Shown here piece by piece: positions 21,649 to 31,300 of a DNA stretch of 64,000 nucleotides. Made by a program: the position numbers and the translations under genes. The stretch comes from Candidatus Aalborgicola bjergmarkensis (GTDB lineage Bacteria > Pseudomonadota > Gammaproteobacteria > Burkholderiales > Burkholderiaceae_C), in NCBI GenBank assembly GCA_016708725.1, contig JADJFE010000001.1, forward strand, positions 186,001 to 250,000. Reading direction: 5' to 3'. The notes under the pieces were generated by a model. That model worked only from the letters and a program-made list of their open reading frames with translations. It did no database searches and was not told the origin of the DNA. The first letter of the stretch is position 1. Each line of letters starts with the position of its first letter.

Positions 21649-24600
21649 TTAGGGACTTGGCACCACAAAATTAGCGCTACCGCTCACCGCAGACGCACCC
21701 GCCGGAACACTGGCACCCAGTGCAGCAGCAAACTGTGCATACGTCAAGCTGCTGGCCGTCACCCCCGCCGGGGCATTGGCGCCCAACAGGTAGCTAAAGC
21801 CAGAGGCGCCCAGAATCTGCACAGAAGCACCATTGGAGAGCGTCAGTTGCACGGCGTTGCTGTAGAAACTGCTCGATGCAATCGTCAGTCCCTTGACCAA
21901 TTGGATCACGTTGCCGCCTTCGGTGTCGATGATCTTGGCTGTCACCGCGCCGCTCAAGGTGTAGGGGCTGATGATGTAGGTGTCATTGCCGCCGCCGCCG
22001 AGGTAGTTGTTACCACCTGAGGGTGCCAACACATCGTCACCAATGGTGCCCGGCACAGTGTAGGAACTGCCAGCAACGCTCGGCACAGGCACCGATGCCT
22101 GCGTAAAGCCCGTGGGCACGACATAGCCCGCTGTACCCGATGCTGGAAGCGTTCCACTCAAGGATGCGCCCAGGCTGGAGATAAACTGGCTGTAGGTCAA
22201 AACCGCTGCCGTATCCCCCGCCAGCACGTTGGCACCCAGTTGGAACTTGAACTTCGAAGCCCCCAATATCTGTACCTTAGCCCCGTTGGAGAGTGTGAGC
22301 TGCGCGGCATCGGTGTAGAAGCTACTTGCCGTCACGGTCATGCCATCCACCAGTTGGATGATGTTGTCGCCTTCGGTGTCGATGATCTTGGCTGTCACAT
22401 CGCTACGCAAGGTGTTGTGGCTAATGATGAACGTGTCATTGCCAGCACCACCGTAGTAGCTGTTCCCAGCCGTGAGCACGAATACATCGTTGCCCAAAGT
22501 GCCGGGCACGGTATAGGACGCAGTGTTGGCCGTGACTGTAACGGTCGCGCTGGCCGCCTGATTGGCGCCGCCCGCGTTGCTGCCTTGCACGCTGTAGGTG
22601 GTTGTAGCCGTAGGTTTGACCGTGCAGGTTGATGCAGTGCTACTGCATGAAGCCCCCATCCAGACGTAGCTGGTTGCTGCCGGGTTGCATGTAGCAGTGA
22701 GGGTGGAACTGCCGCCAGAGGTGATGCTGGATGGATTGGCGCTCAAGGAGCAGACCGGCGCCGAAACTGTCGAGCCAGCAGTTTGTGTCACGGTGAAGGT
22801 CTGCCCGGCAATGGTCAGCGTGCCGACGCGCTGCGTCGTGCCAGTATTGGCAGCAACCGCATAGGCCACAGTGGCGTTACCGCTGCCCGATGATCCGGCG
22901 GTGATGGTAAGCCAGCTTGCGTTACTGACAGCCGTCCATGCACAGGTGGATGTCACGCTCACGCTGGCGGTGCTGGCAGACGCTGCAACCGAAGCACTGC
23001 TGGCGCCCAACCCATACGTGCAGGCATTCACCGTGACCGTTGCACTAGCCGCAGTCCCGGTTCCGTCCGCATTAGTGCCCGTTACCGTGTAGGTGGTGGT
23101 GGCTGTGGGCGTGACCATACAGGTTGATTCAGTAGTACCAACACAAGCTCCACCGGTCCACGAATAGGAGGTGGCTATCGGGGTGCAATTGGCAGTCAGT
23201 CTGGAAGCATTTCCCGAGGAAATCACGACAGGGGATGCGCTCAAAGTGCAAACCGGCACACCCGCTGGAATGGGCACAGTGCCAACGATGATGTTCTGTG
23301 TCACCTGCGGGGCAGTGCTGTAACTCGAATTTCCGGGCTGGTTGGCGGCAATCGTGCAGGTACCTGACATGATGCCCGTCACGGTGCTACCTGAAATGGT
23401 ACAAACGTCGGTCGTCAAACTGGTGAAGGTTACGTTCAGTCCAGACGACGCAGTAGCGCTAACGGTTGTCGTTTCGCCTACGCGGATGCTCGGCGAACTA
23501 CCGAACGTAATCGTCTGGCTCTGAAGCGATTCAATCTCCAGATAGTTGAGCATGGTGTACTCGTTGTTGGCGGGTATCCCCATCACAACCGTGAGCTTTC
23601 CATCCTGGACAACCACTTCCCTGCTCCGCACGAGGTAGGGTACGGCAGGCTCGTCGTTCACAAAGTTGATTCCTTCAATATCCAGGTAGTTATGCAAGTA
23701 GTTTCGGCCTTGCCAGCCGACCGAAGCGTTCACGGTGTACGTGCCGTTCGGCAGGTCGAACTCGAAAGTGGCACGTCGACCATAGTCTGAATAGATGATG
23801 CTGCGCTGTAACGGATTCGGTCCGTTGGCCAACCAGGTGCTTGACCAGTGCACGTCGGGGGGGGCATACCAGCCGTACCCGGCAGCTGCATCGTAGGCAT
23901 CGGTGCCGATTTGGTAGTAGTCTTTCCCGTTATAGCGGTAGAAGCGGTAAGTGGCGTTGGTAACTGAATCGATCTGCGTCGAGGTAGTGGCAGGCAAGTC
24001 GCCCGGATTCTGAAAGTTGATGTAGTAGTTTCCGGGAACGCCAGTGGCCCTCGGGTGTGACACCGGCGGCTTTACGTCAGGGATCGTAGCGATTTCGTTG
24101 CCCAACTTGAGGCCTATCAGTCGCCGCAAGTTGTACATAAAACCGGTGTCGCGGGTATAACTGGCCGTACTACTGACAATCTTGTTGACCCAATCGTCCG
24201 CCGCATTGTTCACCCCTGCCACCGGTTTGGCACCGCCGGCGAGCAGATACAGGTATTCATAATCATCCAGGCTGTCGCGCATCAGTTCGAAACGAACTGA
24301 AGGGACGAAACGATGCCTGTTGGCGCCATAGGCGATGCTGCCGTCCCCCGTAGTTGCCGGAGGGTAGAGGAGAAAGGTGTCACCATTGTGGCTAGTGCCC
24401 ATGCGGGGGTCGGCCGTCCACGGGTTTTGACTCCAGTCGTTTACCGCGTAATACGCAATGCCGCGCAGGCGATATTTCCACAAGAACCAACCGGTCAGCT
24501 TGCTCTCAATACCTGGATGGTCGAGGGTAATCGGGTTGAAATAGGGAGGGCGCGTGCTATGCAAAAAGTAAATCCACGACGCTTCGCCGTGGTTTATTTC

Positions 24601-25905
24601 CCGCTCATGTGCCACACTGGGATTGAATTCCTGCAGTACGGGCAGCCAGATATCAATCTGGTGATCGGCGACATAGTTGGCATTGGCGTAGATCTCCGAG
24701 CGAGCGTTTTCCGAGACCATCAGCTTGATCCCCGGCGCCGCCTGTTTCAGATAGCGCGAATACCAGGCGACCGCATCGTAGTCCTCCTGGTTTTGTGGCT
24801 CGTTGGCGAAGTAGTGGTATGCCTTGTCGAGGTAACCCATTCGCGTCAAATAGCGTTGGACCGCGCCCATGTAGGAGAACCACGCTTGGTTATAGGGCGA
24901 CGCAGGATTATTGCCGACCACCCAATCGGCACTGCTGCGCGTCTGGCCGCAAAAAGACGCTGGGCGTTGGTCAGCCGAGGCGTCGTTGGTCTTGAAGGTC
25001 ATCGCCTGAAACGACGGGAAGCCGATACCGCCGTTAAATGGCTGTGGGAACAACCCATTCATCAGCCCTGTCCCGCCGAGATAACGCGCTGCGGGTTGCT
25101 CGAATCCCCAGACACCGTCCTGGTCAATCAGGTTGCCGTTGCAGTCATAGTCGATATAGGGGCCTCCACCAGCCGATGACAGCCCCCCCGACCACATCGC
25201 CGAACGCGGGGTCAGCCGGTGGTCAGCAAAGTACTGCTTGATTTTGTCCACATAGGTCCAGTATTCTTCGCCAGTGCCCGTAACCCCGTATTTACTCAAG
25301 ATTGTCTGGTCAGAATGGTTCATTTGCGTCTCGACATGCATCTCGCCGGGAATCGCGAAATTGAACACATGCAAGGTCACGGGAATGTCGACACCAGCGA
25401 TACGTACCATCCCCGTGCGATCGCCCGAAGTTGCCCCAGCGGTCACATGGACACTAAACCAGAACACGGTATTCGCATTCGCCGTGAGTTCGACCGTCGC
25501 CCCACTGCCCAGCGGCCACAGTGGATCGGGGTGCGGACCGATACGCCCCAGCGCATCGCTGGGTTGAATCACGTTGACGTTTTTGACCTGATACAGCTCG
25601 GTTTGTGTTCCGACCCCGAAATCAGGAACACTCACATTGACCACTGCCGCAGCGCTTGGGCGGATCACAACAACGAAAGGCTCAAATTCGTTTTTCGCCG
25701 CGTAGACTTTGATACCCGAACCCGCCATCGTTGGTACCGCGCTATCCGGAAAAACTCGATCGGCCGGGGTAGTTGTCCAGATCGTATAGGCAGCCGTGGA
25801 CTGAATCAGTCGATAAGTCGGATTTTCAATGTCCGCGCCACGGGCTACCGAACAAAGGAACAATGGGTAGTAAAGGAAAAATGCAATTGCCCAGCGTGTC
25901 AGCAT
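21649..25905 (-). CDS. Giant modular secreted protein with DUF4091/GH123-like head
   Basis: The protein has 1418 residues with signal peptide (AIAFFLYYPLFLCSVARGA). The head (about 25-600) matches DUF4091, related to glycoside hydrolase family 123 (VYAAKNEFEPFVVVIRP; HYFANEPQNQ; YRLRGIAYYAVNDWSQNPW; DSLDDYEYLYLL). At the presumed catalytic pair, Glu369 is present but the preceding residue is Asn rather than the usual Asp. A malectin-like carbohydrate-binding segment (about 640-800) and a bacterial Ig-like repeat follow, then Cys-type Ig and BACON repeats and two RTX-like modules (GGAGNDTFIIS; GGGGNDTYIIS). It probably binds or degrades complex glycans outside the cell. The last codons lie in the stretch duplicated at 35.3 kb. 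Confidence 0.83.
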   Translation of the reverse strand: MLTRWAIAFFLYYPLFLCSVARGADIENPTYRLIQSTAAYTIWTTTPADRVFPDSAVPTMAGSGIKVYAAKNEFEPFVVVIRPSAAAVVNVSVPDFGVGTQTELYQVKNVNVIQPSDALGRIGPHPDPLWPLGSGATVELTANANTVFWFSVHVTAGATSGDRTGMVRIAGVDIPVTLHVFNFAIPGEMHVETQMNHSDQTILSKYGVTGTGEEYWTYVDKIKQYFADHRLTPRSAMWSGGLSSAGGGPYIDYDCNGNLIDQDGVWGFEQPAARYLGGTGLMNGLFPQPFNGGIGFPSFQAMTFKTNDASADQRPASFCGQTRSSADWVVGNNPASPYNQAWFSYMGAVQRYLTRMGYLDKAYHYFANEPQNQEDYDAVAWYSRYLKQAAPGIKLMVSENARSEIYANANYVADHQIDIWLPVLQEFNPSVAHEREINHGEASWIYFLHSTRPPYFNPITLDHPGIESKLTGWFLWKYRLRGIAYYAVNDWSQNPWTADPRMGTSHNGDTFLLYPPATTGDGSIAYGANRHRFVPSVRFELMRDSLDDYEYLYLLAGGAKPVAGVNNAADDWVNKIVSSTASYTRDTGFMYNLRRLIGLKLGNEIATIPDVKPPVSHPRATGVPGNYYINFQNPGDLPATTSTQIDSVTNATYRFYRYNGKDYYQIGTDAYDAAAGYGWYAPPDVHWSSTWLANGPNPLQRSIIYSDYGRRATFEFDLPNGTYTVNASVGWQGRNYLHNYLDIEGINFVNDEPAVPYLVRSREVVVQDGKLTVVMGIPANNEYTMLNYLEIESLQSQTITFGSSPSIRVGETTTVSATASSGLNVTFTSLTTDVCTISGSTVTGIMSGTCTIAANQPGNSSYSTAPQVTQNIIVGTVPIPAGVPVCTLSASPVVISSGNASRLTANCTPIATSYSWTGGACVGTTESTCMVTPTATTTYTVTGTNADGTGTAASATVTVNACTYGLGASSASVAASASTASVSVTSTCAWTAVSNASWLTITAGSSGSGNATVAYAVAANTGTTQRVGTLTIAGQTFTVTQTAGSTVSAPVCSLSANPSSITSGGSSTLTATCNPAATSYVWMGASCSSTASTCTVKPTATTTYSVQGSNAGGANQAASATVTVTANTASYTVPGTLGNDVFVLTAGNSYYGGAGNDTFIISHNTLRSDVTAKIIDTEGDNIIQLVDGMTVTASSFYTDAAQLTLSNGAKVQILGASKFKFQLGANVLAGDTAAVLTYSQFISSLGASLSGTLPASGTAGYVVPTGFTQASVPVPSVAGSSYTVPGTIGDDVLAPSGGNNYLGGGGNDTYIISPYTLSGAVTAKIIDTEGGNVIQLVKGLTIASSSFYSNAVQLTLSNGASVQILGASGFSYLLGANAPAGVTASSLTYAQFAAALGASVPAGASAVSGSANFVVPSP

Positions 25906-26002
25906 ATAAATTTACTTTCAGGGACGCAGCACATACCGTATTTTCCAATTCAGGTATGCGCCTGAAGGGATCGCAATTTTGGCATGGTTCAAACACCGCG
26001 TG

Positions 26003-26026
26003 TTTTAGTTTTAGTTTTAGTTTTAG
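26003..26026. repeat. Tandem repeat, 6-bp unit TTTTAG x4
   Basis: Four perfect copies about 100 bp upstream of the DUF4091 surface protein start, in its probable promoter region. Confidence 0.9.
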
Positions 26027-26065
26027 TGAACACTGTATTCGCGTCTTTCCCAATTCGATTCCTGT

Positions 26066-26114
26066 GGGAGTGCCGAAAGGCGCAAATACCGTGGCTCCCG
26101 CCACTCCCACAAAA
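26066..26114. repeat. Palindromic repeat R3, copy 1
   Basis: Arms TGTGGGAGTG and CACTCCCACA enclose GGCGCAAATACCGTGGCTCC. It could fold as a hairpin like a REP element. A second copy lies at 28319-28365, on the other side of the group II intron. Confidence 0.65.
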
Positions 26115-26198
26115 TGCTAAGCGTGCTGTCCCGCTTTAAGTGGGAAGCCGCATGGTGCGTTTGAATGAGCGCATTCGTCTGCGGCGCTATCTCTGCAA

Positions 26199-28057
26199 AT
26201 CGGCATAGGGGGCAGCCATCGCTGACTGCGCCCCTGCCACACCACCCGGCATGCGGGTCCGCACCGGGCGGTTCGAGAAGTTGAGGTTATGAGAATCGGG
26301 GTACTCCAAGGCGGTCAAAGTAGGCGTTCGTGAGAATGCTTTTAATCGCACGCCCACTGTTACGCCACCACCTGCTTGCGTTTCCTGCAACTTGTACAGC
26401 CACTTTAGATGATGCCCCAGGGCTTGCAGCTCTCGATAAATTGTCGTCCCTCTCTTCCAGTGTTTGAGCTGAATCGTTCTCAAGCGTCGGCGCACCCATT
26501 CGTCAAGCTCGCGCCAGACTTTTGGTTCTTGTGCCAACCTGAAATATGCTTTCCAACCCAGCAGATAAGGTCGCAGTTTCTCAACCACTTGCTCCATACT
26601 GCGTCCACTGTTGCGCTGCGTCAGTTGCCTGACACGTTGCTTGAATTTGGCCAACACTTTATCCGCCACACGGCGCTTGACTTCGCCTTTTCGCGTCTCC
26701 CACAGGCTGTAGCCCAGGAACTTGCGCCCATACAACAGTCACCGCGCTTTTGGTCTCATTGACCTTGAGCCCAGAGTTTTGCATACAACCGCTGCAACAA
26801 TGCCATAACCCGCTCGCCTGCTTTAAGACTGCCAACGTAGATATTGCAATCATCGGCATAGCGTGCGAAGCTGTGCCCTCGCCGCTCCAGTTCCTTATCC
26901 ACCTCATCGAGCAGGACGTTGGCCAGAAGCGGACTCAGCGGCCCGCCTTGCGGCGTGCCCTGGTGGCGCTCCTGCACTACACCCTCACTCATAATTCCAC
27001 TGTTCAAATACGCACGTATCAGCCGGATTACTCCGTCATCATTGATGCGTTTTTGTAGGCGGTCAATGAGAATGTCGTGATTAACTCGGTCGAAAAATTT
27101 CTCCAAGTCCACATCCACCACGATTGGCTTGCCCGATTGCACATGTGCCTGCGCGGCCAATACCGCTTGGTGGGCACTACGTCCAGGACGAAATCCGTAG
27201 CTGCTTTCACTGAAGTTGGCATCCAGTAGCGGCTGCAATACTTGTAGCAGTGCCTGCTGGATTATCCGATCCGTTACCGTCGGGATACCCAGCTCGCGCT
27301 GACCTCCATCGGGTTTTGGAATCGTCACCCGTCGTACCGCATCGGGGCGGTACGTGCCTGCCAGTAACTGCTCTTTGATGGCAGGCCACGCAGTCTTGAG
27401 GTGTTCGACGGTTTGGTTGATGTCCAGTCCATCTACACCGGCTGCGCCTTTGTTGGCCCGCACTCGTTTGAGCGCACTTTGCAGGTTCTCTTTCGTCAGC
27501 GCCGCTTGCAGCAGCGCTGACCCCGTGTCTTGGGGTTCAGGTCGCGGGTCGCAGGTTTCGTCGCTGGCTTCTTCAGGCGCGGCTTCACCGCCCCCTTTTG
27601 TTGCCCGCCCCACTTGCGTGGGCATCTGACGCATTACCTTTAACATCGACATGTCCTTTAACACTCCTTCTCGTTTGGCCCTTCGCCTTCGGTCTTCTCC
27701 CACATCGGGTTTCGCCTCGGACTACTACGGCCTCTGCTGACTTCTCGCTCCAGCTTGCACTGTCACCCTTTCAGGCATGAGGCGAGATATCCCCCAGGTA
27801 AGGGTCCGCATTCCTTCATTGCACAACCGCCGGATTTACGCCACACAGACTTTGGTCACAAGAGCTTTGCAGATTTTTGCCTGCTCGCCCTGCTGTGCGT
27901 CGCCTTCTATCCGGTTTTTGTCCATCGGCTCGCAATTTACGCTCCACGCTTCCTTCCCACACTCGGTCACCCTCATGCAGTTGCGCTTCACTTCGTTCGT
28001 CATGACCAACTTACGGCGGGACTTTCACCCGCAGGAACACGCCCATGCTGGGCGCAC
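26199..28057 (-). mobile_element. Group II intron (decayed)
   Basis: The 5' end is set at the GTGCGCCCAGC motif (28057 downward), the typical start of group II introns. The 3' part has the GC-rich hairpin (CCGCCCGGTGCGGACCCGCA) and second stem with GGGGCGCAG/CTGCCCCC expected of domains V and VI, ending near CTATGCCGAT at about 26199. About 350 nt of structured leader precede the reverse transcriptase frame. The 5' exon is an R1 repeat, so the intron lies in or at the edge of that element. The encoded protein is frameshifted, so mobility would need help in trans. Confidence 0.75.
26287..27703 (-). pseudogene. ltrA: Group II intron reverse transcriptase/maturase, frameshifted
   Basis: The first frame (27703-26756) contains the RT domain: AGVDGLDINQT, IPKPDGGQRELGIPTV, SYGFRPGRSAHQAV, HQGTPQGGPLSPLLAN and the catalytic RYADDCNIYVGS. 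A single-base change near 26776 (AAACTC-T-GGGCTC) shifts to GLKVNETKSAV. A second near 26735 leads to YGRKFLGYSLW and the maturase region, RPYLLGWKAYFRLA. A third, at about 26385, is needed to reach RAIKSILTNAYFDRLGVP at the real stop (26287). No HNH endonuclease follows. At least three lesions make it inactive. Confidence 0.82.
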
Positions 28058-28107
28058 AAAACATAGCTACTCCCGCTTGGTACATAAGGCATACAGCCCG
28101 ATTTGCC
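28058..28107 (-). repeat. Dispersed intergenic repeat R1, copy 11
   Basis: ACATAGCTACTCCCGCTTGG, then CATAAGGCATACAGCCCGAT; directly adjoins the intron 5' end. Confidence 0.7.
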
Positions 28108-28190
28108 TTGAATTTTTCCCTTCAAAACGGGTCAATGCGATGCTGATGCCGCCATGAGGCATCAAAACGGGCCGCTGTCGGGTGTTTTTG

Positions 28191-28243
28191 CATGGCAAAT
28201 CGGGCTGTAAGCCTTATGGGATAAGCGGGAGCAGCTATTGTAT
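28191..28243 (+). repeat. Dispersed intergenic repeat R1, copy 12
   Basis: TGGCAAATCGGGCTGTAAGC, then AAGCGGGAGCAGCTATTGT. Inverted relative to copy 11, about 90 bp away. Confidence 0.75.
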
Positions 28244-28318
28244 CAGGAGCACTTTGGCTTTAGCTGGGAGTATCCCGGAGCCTGTTTCTGCTGGTTTTGC
28301 CCGACCAGTTTGCCATCG

Positions 28319-28365
28319 AGCGCCGGAAGGCGCAAATACCGTGACTCCCGCCACTCCCACAAGAG
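28319..28365. repeat. Palindromic repeat R3, copy 2
   Basis: GGAAGGCGCAAATACCGTGA then CTCCCGCCACTCCCACAA, in the same orientation as the copy at 26066. The left palindrome arm is degenerate. Confidence 0.6.
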
Positions 28366-28380
28366 ATGCACAGGAAATGC

Positions 28381-31300
28381 TTAGTTCACCACAAAGTTAG
28401 CACTGCCACTCACCGCACTTGTGCCCGTCGGAACGCTGGCACCTAGTGCAGCAGCAAACTGTGCATACGTCAGGCTGTTGGCCGTCACCCCCGCCGGGGC
28501 ATTGGCACCCAACTGGTAGCTAAAGCCAGAGGCACCCAGAATTTGCACCGAGGCACCGTTGGAGAGCGTCAGTTGCACGGCGTTGCTGAAGAAGCTGCTG
28601 GATGCAATCGTCAAACCACCTACCAACTGGATCACATTGCTGCCTTCGTTGTCTATGATCTTGCCCGTCACCGCACCGCTCAAGGTGTAGGGGCTGATGA
28701 TGTAGGTGTCATTGCCGCCGCCGCCGAAGTAACTGTTGCCACCCGAAGGCACGATAACATCATCGTCCAAAGTAGCCGGCACGGCGTAGGAACTGCCTGC
28801 AACACTCGGCACAGGTGCGGCTGCCTGTGCGAAGCCCGTGGGCACAACATAGCCCGCTGTGCCTGACGCTGGAAGCGTACCGCTCAAGGATGCGCCCAGG
28901 CTGGAGACAAACTGGCTGTAAGTCAAAACCGCTGCCGTATCGCCCGCCAGCGCGTTGGCACCCACCTGGAACTTGAACTTCGAAGCCCCAGTATCTGCAC
29001 AATGGCCCCGCTGAAGGCGTGAGTTGCGCGGCATCGGAGTAGAAGCTGCTGGCTGTTACGGTCATGCCATCCACCAACTGGATAAGGTTATCTCCCTCGT
29101 TATCAATGACCTTGGCCGTCACGCCACCGCGCAAGGTGTTGGGGCTGATGATATACGTGTCATTACCAGCACCGCCGTAGTAGCTGTTCCCAGCCGTGAG
29201 CACGAATACATCGTTGCCCAGGGTGCCGGGTACTGTGTAAGAGTCGGTGTTGGCTGTGACTGTTACGGTGGCACTGGCTGCCTGATTGGCTCCACCTGCG
29301 TTGCTGCCTTGCACGCTGTAGGTCGTTGTAACTGTGGGGCTGACCGTGCAACTTGATCCGGTAGTGCCCGCGCAACTTCCGCCCGCCCAGATGTAGCTGG
29401 TCGCCGCCGGATTGCATTTAGCGGTGAGTGTCGAGCTACCGCCAGAGGTGATGCTGGGCGGATTGGCGCTGAGTGTGCAGACCGGCACCGCAACCGTCGA
29501 GCCAGCAGCTTGTGTCACGGTGAAGGTCTTGCCCGCAATGGTCAGCGTGCCGGTGCGTTGCGTCGTTCCGGTATTGGCTGCCACTGTATAGCTCACGCTG
29601 CCGTTGCCACTGCCCGATGCGCCGGAGGTGATTGTGATCCAGCTTGCGTTGCTGGTAGCCGTCCAGGCGCAAGAGGATGTCACGCTGATGCTGCCGGTGT
29701 TGGCAGACGCAGCAACTGACGCGCTACTGCTGCCCAGCGCATACGTGCAGGCATTCACCGTTACCGTAGCACTAGCCGCCGCTCCCGTGCCTCCTGCATT
29801 GGTTCCAGTCACGCTGTAGGTCGTTGTGCTGGCGGGTGTTACTGTGCAGGTAGCCGCAGTGGTGCCCGCGCAGGTGCCGCCAGTCCAGGCGTAGCTTGTC
29901 GCCGCCGGGATGCAACTGGCGGTCAGGGTTGTGCTTCCACCAACAGTGAACGAGGACGGATTGGCGCTCAGGGTGCAAACGGGAACCGCGCCAGCCTGCG
30001 TCACGGTGAAGGTTTGCCCGGCAATGGTCAATGTTCCTGTGCGTGAGCTGCCGCTGGTATTGGCTGCCACTGCATAGCCCACGGTGCCATTACCGCTGCC
30101 CGATGCGCCCGATGTCACGCTGATCCAGCTTGCATTGCTGGTAGCCGTCCAGGCGCAAGAGGATGTCACGCTCACGATGCCGGTGATGGCAGACGCAGCA
30201 GCGGTTGCGCTATTGGCATTCAAGGCGTAGGTGCAGGCATTGGTGAACGTGGCCGTCACATTCTGGGCTGCCGTCATGCTCACGGTACAAGTACCTGTAC
30301 CACTGCATGCCCCGCTCCAGCCGGTGAAGGTGCTACCCGTGGCAGGTGCGGCCGTCAAAGTCACGCTGGCGCCACTGGTAAGCACAGAGCTGCACGTGCT
30401 GCCGCAGTTAATGCCCGCAGCGCTGCCAGTCACAGTGCCCGTTCCCGTACCGCTCTTGCTAACGGCCAAGACGAAAGAACCAAAAGACTGTCCGCCGCGC
30501 ACAAGCCGGACTGCGTAGCCGTTGCTCCGGCCGTTGACGTAGGCGAAGCCATCGTAGAAATAGACGAACCACGCGGCGTTCAAATCGTTGGCATAGGGAG
30601 AACCCGACCAAAAGAACGAACTTGGCGTTGCCGGGAAAACGCTGTTGTTTATCGTCGGTCCCGGAGAAGCGATGGTGTAATCCACCAGACTTACCAGTTC
30701 ATCTTCCGTAGGCACACGCCAATCGCTCTGGCCCGCAAACATCGTTGTACCAGTGAGCGCATTGGCTTGCTCAAAAGTGTAGGTACCAGCCGTGCCGCTG
30801 CACGTGCTACCCGTCCAAGTCTGACCTTGCGCGCAGCGTTTCCATGTCAGATTGGTCGGCGTATGCGTGACCGTGCCATTGCCGTTGTCTACGTAGTCGC
30901 TCGTTGGGCGCGTGATGCCCAGCAAAGGGCCAAAAGACTGTCCGCCGCGCACAAGCCGGACTGCGCCGTTGAGGCTCCGGCTGCCGTAGTTGGCGTAGCC
31001 ATCGTAGGAATAGACGACCCACGCGTAGTTCGAACCGTCGGCATGGGGAGAACCCGACCAAAAGTCCGAACCAGGCGTATTTGGAAATGCCACACTGTCA
31101 ATTGCCGGATCGTAAACCGAGCGATCCACGATGGTTTGCAGTTCGCGGATATTGGGCATGCGCCAGTCGCTTTGGTTGGCAAATGTTGTTGTGCCAGTCA
31201 GCGCATTGGCTTGGTCGAAGGTGTAGGTAGCTGCCGTGCCGATGCATGTGCTGCCATTCCAGACTTGGCCCATGGAGCAACGCATCCAGGTAAGGCCGGT

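Larger units (their letters stand above)
28108..28380. other. Intergenic region between intron and M6 surface gene
   Basis: Holds an inverted R1 copy, an R3 copy and short palindromic stretches (GCATCAAAACGGGCC and ATTTTTCCCTTCAAAACGGG). No gene seen. Confidence 0.55.
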
